Assembly: GCA_012517355.1 (NCBI GenBank)
Contig: JAAYVD010000033.1
Location: 1 to 40,393 of the forward strand
Origin: Candidatus Rifleibacteriota bacterium
Lineage (GTDB): Bacteria > Muiribacteriota > Ozemobacteria > Ozemobacterales > Ozemobacteraceae
Length of the DNA stretch: 40,393 bases
Direction: 5' to 3'
Below, piece by piece: positions 14,357-21,998 of this stretch. The number at the start of each line of letters is the position of its first letter. Within the stretch, counting starts at the first letter, position 1. The notes beneath the pieces were generated by a model, which saw nothing but the letters and a program-made list of their open reading frames with translations, did no database searches and was not told where the DNA came from. Position numbers and translations under genes: made by a program.

Positions 14357-15949
14357 TCAGTCCTTGCCGCTTCCCCCCAGCATCCGCTCGACCGCGGCAT
14401 GGCCCGCCTGGGCGGCCAGTTGGGCCGGGGTGACGCCGTCCGGACCCGGATCCAACGGGTTCGCGCCCGCCTCGAGCAACACCCGGACCGCCTCGGCCTT
14501 GCCGGTGTGGGCGGCCAGGTGGAGAGGGGTGGCCCGTGCCGGCCGAGGGAACCGCTGATTGGTGGTCCAGGCCGCCTTGCGCAGCTCGGCATGGGTCTCG
14601 AGGTCGCGCTTCACCGCCTCGGGGCGGTCGGCCAGGATGGCGCAATACAGGTGTTCGATCCAGACGGCGGGCAGGTCCGGGCGCAGCCTGACCGCCTGGT
14701 CGAGGTGGTTCATGGCCTCTCCGAACCGTTCCAGCTGCATCAGGTCGATGCCCAGGTCGAGATGGGCGGTGGCATGTCCCGGGGCCAACCGCAGGACGGT
14801 GCGGTAGGCGTCGAGGGCTTCCTCCAAGCGTCCCTGCTGGCTGAGGGTGACCCCCAGGTCCCGCCAGGCGAGATGGAAGTCCTCCTGCAGGGTGATGGCC
14901 TGGCGCAGCACCTTTTCCGCTTCCTCCAGGCGACCGAGGTTGCGGGCCGCGATGCCGAGGTTGTGATGGAACCGCGCGTCGAACCCGTCCAGCTCCACGG
15001 CCCGCTGCAGGTGGCCGTGAGCCCGCTCGAACTCCCGCGTTTCGAGCAGCACGCAGCCGAGGTTGTACTGGCACATGGCATCGTCCGGGGCCAGTTCGGC
15101 AGCCTTGGCGTAGGCGACGGCCGCCTCGGCCTTCCGCTTCATCCGGCTCAGCACCGTTCCCATCTCGAAATGGGAGTCGACGTCGTCGGGCGCGAGCCGG
15201 ATCGCCTTGCGGTACAGGGTCAGCGCCTCCTCCAGGCGGCCCAGGTCGCGCAAAGCCCGGCCCCACAGACGGCAGGGCAGGCCCTGCGTGGGCATCAGGC
15301 CGGCGGCCTTCTCGTAGATCCGGGCGGCGTCGGTGGGTCGCTCGAGCTGCTCCAGGACCTGGCCGGCGAGCAGGAGCAGGCCCGGGGCGTCCGGGTCCAG
15401 GGACAGGCCCTGCTGCAGGGAAGCCAGGGCCCCGTTCCAGTCGCGCTGCCGGATCTGGAGTTTCGCCATCCCCTCGACGATGAGCGTGGGTTGGGGAAAC
15501 CCCTCCACCTCCGGGGGCTGGTCGAGCCCGGCGGCCGGCTTCAACCGCAGGAAACCCCGGAACGGGGTCGGCTGCGCCAGCCTGGCCTGCAGGGCCTGGC
15601 GAAAAGTGGCGAGGGCGTCGGCCGGGCGGTCGAGGTTCTCCAGGACGATGCCAAGGGTCCAGTGGGAGAAGCTGCAGCCCGGGTCGAGCCGGATCGCTTC
15701 GCGCAGGGCGGTTTCCGCCTCGGACCAGTTCTCCTGGCGGGCCAGGGCTTCGCCCAGGATGGCCAGGCTCTGGGAATCGTCCGGCTTGCGGCGCAGCAGT
15801 TCCCGCACCTGCGCCACCCCCTCGGGGAGGCGTTCCCGGGCGCACAGTTCCCAGGCCAGGCGACGGCGGGGTTCGTATGCCTCGGGGTCGTGTTCGACCG
15901 CCTGGAAGAGGGCGGCAAGGTCCTGGTCACGGGAATCCTGGGTCGACAT
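14357..15949 (-). CDS. TPR protein with C-terminal ankyrin repeats
   Basis: 530 residues, no signal peptide, so cytoplasmic. About ten tetratricopeptide repeats fill residues 10-440, with canonical units such as AILGEALARQENWSEAETALREAI and FEMGTVLSRMKRKAEAAVAYAKAAEL. The C-terminal ~65 residues are two ankyrin repeats: ATPLHLAAHTGKAEAVRVLLEAGANP, then GVTPAQLAAQAGHAAVERML. Both modules bind proteins, so this is a scaffold of unknown partner. Ribosome site AAGGAGGCTCCC precedes ATG 15949, and a TTGACA-17-TAAGGT promoter lies 40-68 bases upstream, so it can be expressed apart from the two genes before it. Confidence 0.92.
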   Translation of the reverse strand: MSTQDSRDQDLAALFQAVEHDPEAYEPRRRLAWELCARERLPEGVAQVRELLRRKPDDSQSLAILGEALARQENWSEAETALREAIRLDPGCSFSHWTLGIVLENLDRPADALATFRQALQARLAQPTPFRGFLRLKPAAGLDQPPEVEGFPQPTLIVEGMAKLQIRQRDWNGALASLQQGLSLDPDAPGLLLLAGQVLEQLERPTDAARIYEKAAGLMPTQGLPCRLWGRALRDLGRLEEALTLYRKAIRLAPDDVDSHFEMGTVLSRMKRKAEAAVAYAKAAELAPDDAMCQYNLGCVLLETREFERAHGHLQRAVELDGFDARFHHNLGIAARNLGRLEEAEKVLRQAITLQEDFHLAWRDLGVTLSQQGRLEEALDAYRTVLRLAPGHATAHLDLGIDLMQLERFGEAMNHLDQAVRLRPDLPAVWIEHLYCAILADRPEAVKRDLETHAELRKAAWTTNQRFPRPARATPLHLAAHTGKAEAVRVLLEAGANPLDPGPDGVTPAQLAAQAGHAAVERMLGGSGKD

Positions 15950-15988
15950 GGGAGCCTCCTTGGGGCGGACTGGCGTGGATGCATGCCC

Positions 15989-16017
15989 ACCTTACGGACC
16001 CCGGTCCGGAATGTCAA
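15989..16017 (-). promoter_or_regulatory. Sigma-70-like promoter for the TPR-ankyrin gene
   Basis: Minus strand: TTGACA (16017-16012), 17-base spacer, TAAGGT (15994-15989). The -35 is consensus and the -10 weaker. It lies 40 bases before the start codon. Confidence 0.55.
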
Positions 16018-16078
16018 CGGACCCGGTTCCGGTGCCATCTGCCGGCAAAGGGCCGGTGGAAGAGGGAATGGGCCCTGG

Positions 16079-16711
16079 CTACCTCCCGGGCGGCAGCCCG
16101 GCCCGGATTAGGGCCAGGCTGTCGGAGGCGAGGGCGGTCTCCCGGGGATCGGCGCCAGCCATGGCCGCTTCGAGGGCGGGGATGGCCGGCGTGGCCCGGG
16201 TTCCCAGGCGGCCCAAGGCGGCGATGGCGGCGAGCCGGGCGGGGCCGGTGGCCGCGGTGAGGGCTTCCAGCAGCCCGGGAACGGGGTCGGTGCCCGCGCC
16301 GGCCAACCCGGGCAGGTCGAGGGGATCCCAGGAGCGCGGCTCGTCCGCGGGGGGCAGCGGCACCGCCCAGGATGCCAGGCGGTCCAGCCGGTTCCTGACC
16401 AGGTCGACGGTCACCGACCCGCTGCGGGCCAGCAGGGCACCCAGACGGTCGGCATACCAGGCGCGGTCGGCTGGGGCGAGAGGCAGGTCGGGCAGGGCCA
16501 GGAGCCGGTCGAGGGCCCGGGCGGCGGCCTCGGGGCCCAACCGGAGATCGTGCTGCCGGGCCAGGGCCAGGGCCTGGCGCAGGCTGTCCTCCCCCGACCC
16601 GGCCAGGGCGGCTTCCAGCAGTTCGGAGGGCGGGTGCCGGACCCCCAGGTCGAGGGCCAGGAGGGCGGCCCACAACCCCAGCAGCAACACCCATTGTCCG
16701 GCCGTCTTCAT
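16079..16711 (-). CDS. Exported HEAT-repeat-like protein, unknown function
   Basis: 210 residues. Residues 4-20 are hydrophobic (AGQWVLLLGLWAALLALDL), a signal peptide or membrane anchor. The body is helical and Ala/Leu-rich. The last third holds HEAT-like units (ARLAAIAALGRLGTRATPAIPALEAAM). No catalytic motif is seen. It starts 13 bases after the RDD-like membrane protein gene, so the two form one transcript and the product may sit at the same membrane. Confidence 0.75.
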   Translation of the reverse strand: MKTAGQWVLLLGLWAALLALDLGVRHPPSELLEAALAGSGEDSLRQALALARQHDLRLGPEAAARALDRLLALPDLPLAPADRAWYADRLGALLARSGSVTVDLVRNRLDRLASWAVPLPPADEPRSWDPLDLPGLAGAGTDPVPGLLEALTAATGPARLAAIAALGRLGTRATPAIPALEAAMAGADPRETALASDSLALIRAGLPPGR

Positions 16712-16724
16712 CGACTGCCGCCTC

Positions 16725-17840
16725 TCAATCGACGAACCGCCGCGACCACACCTTCCCCCGATCGTCGAACAGGATCGTCTCCCGATGCCGGAAGAGGAAG
16801 GAGGGAACCTGGTAGGACAGCCGGCTGAACCAGCCGGTCAGGGCTGCCGTGGAATCCTGGACCGGGGCCCGGGTGGCGGCAGGGCGGGGCTCAGGGGTGC
16901 CGGCGGCCGCGGTCGGGGCATTCGCGAGACCGACCGGGTCGTCACGGCGGGAGAGGATTCGATCGAGGCAGGCCGCGGTGGGAGGGGTGACCCGGAACCG
17001 GTCCAGCCTGGCGCCCTGGGCCAGGCCCGCCCACCACCAGTGGTCGCCGTCGATGACCGAAGCCTCGGCGAGGGACTGCCGGGTCTGGTCGCTCCATCCC
17101 ATGACCAGGTAGGAGGGGATGGGAACCTGGAAACAGATTCCCGCCAGCAGGACCAGGGTCAGCGAACGCTGGATGAATTCCGCCCGGGAGAGCTGGCCGG
17201 AGACCTCGGGAAGGGGTCTGGCGGCGGTCCGGCCCAGCAGGTCGCCGAGGGTCTGGCCGGTGGAATTGAGGAAGACGATGTCGAGGACCCCGATGCCCAT
17301 GACCGCGATGATCGCCTGCAGGGTCGTCTCCCAGGCGGGATCGGTCACCAGGGCATCGACCGGCCAGGGGCCGACCGTAGGGTCGATCCACCGGCGGTAG
17401 GGATGGAAGAGGTAGAGGGCGGCCAGGGGCAGGAGCCAAGGCACCTGCCTGAGGGCCGACCGGAAGGGGGTGAGGGTCACCCCCGGGGATGGCTCTTCGC
17501 CCTGCGCGATCGGAACGAGGGAATGTCCGAACAGGTGGCGGAGGTGGCGGAGTCCCGGCAGCACGTCCTTCACCAGGATGAGCAGGGCGAAACTGGCCCA
17601 GAACCCGAGGTTGGTTCCTCCCGACCAGGGCGAGTAGCCGGGGGTGCGGGCGGCCAGGGCCGCAAACGGCCGGCCCGCCGCTGCCGCCAGGATCAGACAG
17701 GCCATTCCCTGGGCGAGAACCGCCCAGAACCGCCAGAACGCAGGCACCTCCGCGAGGTTGCCGGGGTCCTCCGGGGTGGTCGCCGGCGGGACCGGAGCGG
17801 CGGTTCCGGGCGGATCCTGGGCGACCGGTTCGATGGCCAT
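16725..17840 (-). CDS. Polytopic membrane protein with RDD-like segment
   Basis: 371 residues. The N-terminal ~35 are Pro/Ala-rich, then come about five hydrophobic segments (FWAVLAQGMACLILAAAA, LGFWASFALLILV, VPWLLPLAALYLF, LQAIIAVMGIGVLDIVFL, SLTLVLLAGICFQVPI). The stretch VFLNSTGQTLGDLLGRTAARPLPEV resembles the TxGD core of RDD membrane proteins; the match is partial. The last 100 residues are soluble, ending SFLFRHRETILFDDRGKVWSRRF. Start ATG 17840 was chosen after GAGGTCGAGAACGAGCC and the promoter at 17880-17908; an in-frame start at 17972 lies upstream of that promoter. Function unknown. Confidence 0.75.
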   Translation of the reverse strand: MAIEPVAQDPPGTAAPVPPATTPEDPGNLAEVPAFWRFWAVLAQGMACLILAAAAGRPFAALAARTPGYSPWSGGTNLGFWASFALLILVKDVLPGLRHLRHLFGHSLVPIAQGEEPSPGVTLTPFRSALRQVPWLLPLAALYLFHPYRRWIDPTVGPWPVDALVTDPAWETTLQAIIAVMGIGVLDIVFLNSTGQTLGDLLGRTAARPLPEVSGQLSRAEFIQRSLTLVLLAGICFQVPIPSYLVMGWSDQTRQSLAEASVIDGDHWWWAGLAQGARLDRFRVTPPTAACLDRILSRRDDPVGLANAPTAAAGTPEPRPAATRAPVQDSTAALTGWFSRLSYQVPSFLFRHRETILFDDRGKVWSRRFVD

Positions 17841-17879
17841 GGCTCGTTCTCGACCTCTCTGACGGGCGGTTCTGGGGAG

Positions 17880-17908
17880 AGCATACCCGGTTCCCCCGAC
17901 GAAGGCAA
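17880..17908 (-). promoter_or_regulatory. Sigma-70-like promoter for the RDD-like gene
   Basis: Minus strand: TTGCCT (17908-17903), 17-base spacer, TATGCT (17885-17880), 40 bases before ATG 17840. On the plus side, CTGGGAA (17922-17928) and TTCCCAG (17951-17957) form an inverted repeat that could serve the divergent methyltransferase operon. Confidence 0.45.
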
Positions 17909-18028
17909 CCCGGCCTCCGCACTGGGAATCCGCGATGAGGCCGGAGGGATTTCCCAGCGTGAATCCTGTCAAGGTTTGTCCGCGCAGTGCCGATGGGTTT
18001 CAAAGACGAAATAACCCGCGGAGGCACT

Positions 18029-19246
18029 ATGATCCCTCTTCCCGTTGCCCGGCAGGCATCCGGTGGCGCGACCGCTCTCCGGGTCGGCCAGATCGAGACC
18101 GCCTACGGCCCGGTTCCCAAGCTGTTCGACGAATTCTGGACCGCCAAGCAGCGCCAGATGCACTCCCTGCACTACGCTCTGTCCTACCGGGCCTCGTTCA
18201 AGCCGGAGTTGCCGGACTTCTTCATTCGCCAGTTCTCGCGGCCCGGCGAGGTCATCGCCGATCCCTTCGGCGGGCGCGGCACCACCGTGCTGCAGGCCGC
18301 CCTCCTGGGGCGCCGCGGCATCAGCAACGACGTGAACCCTCTGTCCGAGCGCATCACCTACCCCAAGGTCCATCCCGTCGCCCTGGAGGATCTCGAGGCC
18401 CGCCTCGCGCGCATCCCGCTCGATCAACCCCGTGACCTGAGCCGGGAAGAGGACATGAGCATGTTCTACCATCCCGATACCTACCGGGAGATCCTCAACC
18501 TGCGCGACTACCTGCAGACCCATCGCGACGACGTCGACCGCTTCCTCGAGATGATCGCCATCTCGCGCCTGCACGGCCATTCCCCCGGGTTCTTCTCCGC
18601 CTACTCCTTCCCCCAGATCTCCATTCCCAAAGGAAACCAGGTCAAGATCAACAAGACCCGCGGGGTCGAGCCCGACTATCGCGAGATCAAGTCCCGCATC
18701 CTGAAAAAGGCGCGCACCACCCTCAAGGACGGCCGCCTCGACGAGATCATCACCAGCGGACGGCATGTCCGGCTGACGGTGGGCGACTCCCGCGATCTGC
18801 GCGACTGGCCCGACAGCAGCGTCAACCTCGTGGTGACCTCGCCCCCCTTCCTCAACCAGGTCGATTATGTCCTCGACACCTGGATCGAGACCTGGTTCTG
18901 CGGCATCGACACCCGCTCGATCGAGACCAAGGTCGTCCAGACCCCCGACCTCGGGGAATGGATGCAGTTCATCTCCGACACGCTGTCCGAACTCCACCGG
19001 GCCCTGGTGCCGGGGGGGAAGGTGGCGATGGAGGTCGGGGAGATCCGCTACCAGGGCGAGCTGCTCAACCTGGACGAGACGGTGGTCAGCCTGACCACCA
19101 GCAAACCCTACAATCTCGGCCAGTTCAAGGTGCTCGGGGTGTACGTCCAGAGCCAGGAGTTCACCAAGCTGTCCAACTGTTTCCGGGTCAAGAACAACGT
19201 CCTCGGGACGAACTCCAACCGGATCGTCCTGATGGAAAAAATCTAG
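18029..19246 (+). CDS. Orphan DNA methyltransferase (N4-cytosine/N6-adenine type)
   Basis: 405 residues. The AdoMet-binding motif I, DPFGGRGTT, is at 78-86 and the catalytic motif IV, TSPPF, at 270-274. These are motif spellings of beta-class amino-methyltransferases, but motif I comes first, the reverse of the usual beta order, leaving a ~180-residue middle that could hold target recognition. No endonuclease gene is adjacent, so this is an orphan enzyme or an RNA/DNA modifier. The next gene, 9 bases on, is DivIVA, which hints at a cell-cycle or housekeeping role rather than restriction (inference). ATG 18029 has GGAGG 7-8 bases upstream; the in-frame start at 17987 lacks one. Confidence 0.85.
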   Translation: MIPLPVARQASGGATALRVGQIETAYGPVPKLFDEFWTAKQRQMHSLHYALSYRASFKPELPDFFIRQFSRPGEVIADPFGGRGTTVLQAALLGRRGISNDVNPLSERITYPKVHPVALEDLEARLARIPLDQPRDLSREEDMSMFYHPDTYREILNLRDYLQTHRDDVDRFLEMIAISRLHGHSPGFFSAYSFPQISIPKGNQVKINKTRGVEPDYREIKSRILKKARTTLKDGRLDEIITSGRHVRLTVGDSRDLRDWPDSSVNLVVTSPPFLNQVDYVLDTWIETWFCGIDTRSIETKVVQTPDLGEWMQFISDTLSELHRALVPGGKVAMEVGEIRYQGELLNLDETVVSLTTSKPYNLGQFKVLGVYVQSQEFTKLSNCFRVKNNVLGTNSNRIVLMEKI

Positions 19247-19255
19247 GAGGCGACC

Positions 19256-19819
19256 ATGCGAATCACCCCTCTCGACATCTATCAACGGGAGTTCTCGCGC
19301 AAGAAGCTCGGCGGCCTCGACGATACCGAGGTCTACGACTTCCTGAAAAAGGTCGGCCGCGAATACGAGGCGGTGTACGCCGAATGCAAGAACCTGAAGG
19401 ATCAGAACCAGCGCCTGACCAACCAGATGAAGGACTATCTCGAACTCGAGAAGACCCTCAAGCAGACGTTGATCTCGGCTCAGAAAGCCTCGGCTGACAC
19501 CAAGAACAATGCCGAGAAGGAAGCCGAACTGATCGTCAAGGAGGCGGAAATCCAGGCCGAGCGCATCATGGACGAGGCCCGGACCGAATCCGAAATCATC
19601 GGCAAGGAGATCCGCGAGTTGAAGCGCCAGAAGCGCATGCTCAAGGTCGAACTGCGCACCGTCCTCGAGTCGTACCTCTGCATGCTCAACGAGGAACCGC
19701 CCACCATGGGGTCACGGACGGCAACCATGGCCGCTCCCGCCCAGGTCGCGGCGCCTGCCCCGGCCGCCCCCGCTCCGACCACCGCCCCCGCCGCGCCGAC
19801 CTTCCACGAACCGAACTGA
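19256..19819 (+). CDS. divIVA: DivIVA-family coiled-coil protein
   Basis: 187 residues. The N-terminus MRITPLDIYQREFSRKKLGG then LDDTEVYDFLKKVGREYE is the DivIVA/GpsB membrane-curvature-binding domain. A long coiled coil covers about 40-145 (NAEKEAELIVKEAEIQAERIMDEAR). The tail is Ala/Pro-rich (AAPAPAAPAPTTAPAAP). DivIVA proteins gather at strongly curved membrane such as poles and septa and recruit partners for division or growth. A strong AGGAGG site lies before ATG 19256. Downstream DUF167 and a small coiled-coil membrane protein complete the operon, an order reminiscent of division clusters in which a YggU-like gene accompanies divIVA. Confidence 0.92.
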   Translation: MRITPLDIYQREFSRKKLGGLDDTEVYDFLKKVGREYEAVYAECKNLKDQNQRLTNQMKDYLELEKTLKQTLISAQKASADTKNNAEKEAELIVKEAEIQAERIMDEARTESEIIGKEIRELKRQKRMLKVELRTVLESYLCMLNEEPPTMGSRTATMAAPAQVAAPAPAAPAPTTAPAAPTFHEPN

Positions 19820-19828
19820 CCGGCGGCC

Positions 19829-20152
19829 ATGCCGTTCCGGTGTCTGTCCCCGCACGCCCGGGGGGTGAGACTGGCTGTCCAGGCCGTCCCCCGGGCGTCG
19901 CGTACCGAGGTGGTTGACTTCCCCGAGGATCGTTGTAGAATTAGGGTCAAAGCGCCTCCCGTCGAGGGCGAAGCCAATCTGGCCCTGATCGCTTTCCTGG
20001 CGAAGGTGTTCCGGTTGCCGAAAAGGCAGGTCGTGCTCGACCAGGGTGCGCACGGCAAGCAGAAGGTCTTCCTGCTCATGGGTGTCGATCTGGCTGCTGC
20101 CGAAACGGCGTTGCAGGCCGTGTCTCCCACCGGTGGGAAGGAGAAGGGATGA
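19829..20152 (+). CDS. DUF167 / YggU family protein
   Basis: 107 residues, normal for the family. The core VQAVPRASRTEVV...CRIRVKAPPVEGEANLALIAFLAKVF...LDQGAHGKQKVFLL matches the DUF167 consensus (APPVxGxAN, then K near the end). Its biochemical role is unknown; it is widespread and often lies next to YggT or divIVA. It starts 9 bases after divIVA and its stop overlaps the next start (ATGA at 20149-20152). Confidence 0.9.
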   Translation: MPFRCLSPHARGVRLAVQAVPRASRTEVVDFPEDRCRIRVKAPPVEGEANLALIAFLAKVFRLPKRQVVLDQGAHGKQKVFLLMGVDLAAAETALQAVSPTGGKEKG

Positions 20153-20565
20153 AAATCAACTACTGGCTCTGGACCCTCTGGGGCGCCATGATCCTGTCGA
20201 TGCTCCTCAAGCAGAAGATCGACACCTACATGGTCGTGGCCCTGATCATCCTTCCCATCCTGATCGCCCTCCTCGAGCTCCAGGAAGAGGTCACCGCCCT
20301 CAAAGAGGAAGGGAAGCACCAGCGCAAATACATCATGGACCGCTTCACGGTGGTCACCGACAAACTCAAGGACCTTTCCGAAAACCTCGAAAAGAAACTG
20401 GTGGTCGATTTCGCCGAATTCGCGCGGAACACAGCCACCGAGCAGAAGATGCGGCCTGGGAAACTGAAAAAGAAGAAGAAGCCGGTGGCCGCCGGGTCCT
20501 CCTCCGCCCCTGACCTGGCCTCCGCGCATACCCACCCTCCAGAGAACGGTCACAAGAAGGCCTGA
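20149..20565 (+). CDS. Small membrane protein with coiled coil and Lys-rich tail
   Basis: 138 residues. Two short hydrophobic segments at the N-terminus (YWLWTLWGAMILSML about 5-19 and YMVVALIILPILIALLEL about 27-44), then a coiled coil about 45-100, then a basic KLKKKKKP segment and a Ser/His/Pro-rich tail. It overlaps the DUF167 stop by four bases and has an AAGGAGAAGGG ribosome site. Family not recognised. As last gene of the DivIVA operon it may be a membrane partner of DivIVA (inference). Confidence 0.82.
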   Translation: MKINYWLWTLWGAMILSMLLKQKIDTYMVVALIILPILIALLELQEEVTALKEEGKHQRKYIMDRFTVVTDKLKDLSENLEKKLVVDFAEFARNTATEQKMRPGKLKKKKKPVAAGSSSAPDLASAHTHPPENGHKKA

Positions 20566-21043
20566 GGCTCTTTCCCTCCTCCCCTCATCAGCATCTCACC
20601 TGTGCGGGACCTCCGCAGGTTTCTCCCTTGTTTGGATCGACATGCCATCCCTTCGTCATTGGAATGGCGGCAAAAGCCTGGTCGTTCCCTCCCAACCAAA
20701 CGTCGGCCATCTTTCCCGCCCCGGGATGTTCTGTCACCCATCGCCCCTTCCCCCGCTTCCCCCTTTCCCCCGCATTCCTGAAGTTTCGGATGACAAGCCA
20801 GATCTTCCAAAAAAACCTGCCCTTCGCAACCTCTTCCACGATGGTCCCCGCCGCCCTCCCGACCTTCCACCCTTCCCTGCTCCCTGATTGCCCACCATTC
20901 CTGACACTCCACCTTCCCTCATCCCGATTTCCCCCCTTTCCCCGTTTTCCCGCTTCCCAAATTCCCTTCTCCCTCCCCATACGTTGACACCCCCTGGGTC
21001 CGGTCGGTATAGTTAGTAAAATGTCGTTCGAAGGGGCTTTCTG
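20566..21043. other. Pyrimidine-rich intergenic region
   Basis: 478 bases without a supported gene. From about 20740 to 20985 the plus strand is strongly C/T-rich with repeated CCCTTTCCCC-like runs, similar in style to the tracts at 1-355 and 40270-40393. Open frames here are low complexity. It ends in the promoter at 20984-21013. Confidence 0.7.
20984..21013 (+). promoter_or_regulatory. Strong sigma-70 promoter
   Basis: TTGACA (20984-20989), 18-base spacer, TATAGT (21008-21013). The predicted start is about 25 bases before ATG 21044, next to the ribosome site GAAGGGG. It is the best consensus promoter in the window and drives the phospholipase C-like and M16 genes. Confidence 0.7.
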
Positions 21044-21937
21044 ATGCCGAAACCTGTCGCTGTATCCGTCCTGCTGGCCATCGGAGCCGGTCTCCTGCTG
21101 GCGGGGAGTACCCCGGCCCAGGCCTGGGGCGGGAAGACCCACAAGAAGATCACCTCCGACGCCTACCACATCATGCCGAAGGCGTTCCGCGAGTTTTTCG
21201 GCGAGACCAAGACCACCAAGCCCGCCCTCAAACCCCTGGTCGATGCCTCGATCGAGCCCGACACCACCCTCAAGGATTTCCAGAACCACGTGTTCCACAT
21301 CCACGGGTTCAAAATGGGGAACGGGCCCTTCAAGGTCGAGGAACTGACCAAGGAGATCGTCGAGGACATCCAGAACAAGGCCCCGCGGTCGAAGATCCTG
21401 CAAAAGATGGGCTGGCTCGCCCACTACATCGCCGATCTTGCCCAACCCCTCCATACCGGGGTCGCCACCTGGGAAGGAATCGAGGAGAAGTCCTACCACG
21501 CCGCCTGCGAAAAGGACGGCAACGAGCACATCTACGAGTTCGGGGTCTATTACGACGGGGCCACCTTCGTCGAACGCATCAGCGCCCGCATGGTCTACGA
21601 GGCCCTGTGGGCCAACCAATACTACGCCCCCATCGAAGCCATGTACACCAGTGGCAAGAAGTGGCAGGAGTCCAAAGGTGTCCTGGCCAAGTGTTATTCC
21701 CGCGCCGTCAACAACGTGGTCGATATCTGGTATTCCCTCTGGGTGCGCGCCGGCGGCCGCCCCAATCCCAAGGTCGACAGCAAGCCGAAATACTACCCTC
21801 CCTTCAATGCCAAGAAACCTTCCACCTCCTCGCTCCCCCATCGCACCATCGAGGACGAGGAGGCGGCGCCCGCGGCTGCCGTCACCCCCGCCGACCTGCC
21901 CGCCTCCACCGAAAATCCCGCCGTCCCTCTCCGCTGA
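21044..21937 (+). CDS. Secreted zinc-dependent phospholipase C / S1-P1 nuclease-like protein
   Basis: 297 residues. The signal peptide ends in AQA, so the mature protein starts with Trp (WGGKTHKKIT), as in zinc phospholipase C and S1/P1 nucleases, where the N-terminal Trp and nearby His bind zinc. The block GWLAHYIADLAQPLHT supplies further zinc ligands (H, D, H). The NHVFHIHGF, SYHAACEKDGNEHIYEF and C-terminal helix parts fit the all-helical fold. It would hydrolyse phospholipids or nucleic acid outside the membrane; sequence alone does not choose. The last 50 residues are a low-complexity acidic Ala/Pro tail. Promoter at 20984-21013. The M16 gene follows after 61 bases. Confidence 0.82.
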   Translation: MPKPVAVSVLLAIGAGLLLAGSTPAQAWGGKTHKKITSDAYHIMPKAFREFFGETKTTKPALKPLVDASIEPDTTLKDFQNHVFHIHGFKMGNGPFKVEELTKEIVEDIQNKAPRSKILQKMGWLAHYIADLAQPLHTGVATWEGIEEKSYHAACEKDGNEHIYEFGVYYDGATFVERISARMVYEALWANQYYAPIEAMYTSGKKWQESKGVLAKCYSRAVNNVVDIWYSLWVRAGGRPNPKVDSKPKYYPPFNAKKPSTSSLPHRTIEDEEAAPAAAVTPADLPASTENPAVPLR

Positions 21938-21998
21938 ATCCTCGCCGGCGGCCGCACCTGACGCGACCGCCGGCGTACTGTCTCTGATCGGAACACCC

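Noticed and set aside
15333-18014. 893-codon plus-strand open frame
   Set aside because: It covers three real minus-strand genes with normal starts and domains; its translation is Arg/Ser/Gly-rich low complexity.
18029-19246. Restriction-modification system
   Set aside because: No endonuclease or specificity gene is adjacent; neighbours are DivIVA-operon genes.
19930-19945. Promoter-like GTAGAATTAGG inside the DUF167 gene
   Set aside because: It lies within conserved coding sequence of a tightly packed operon and has no good -35.
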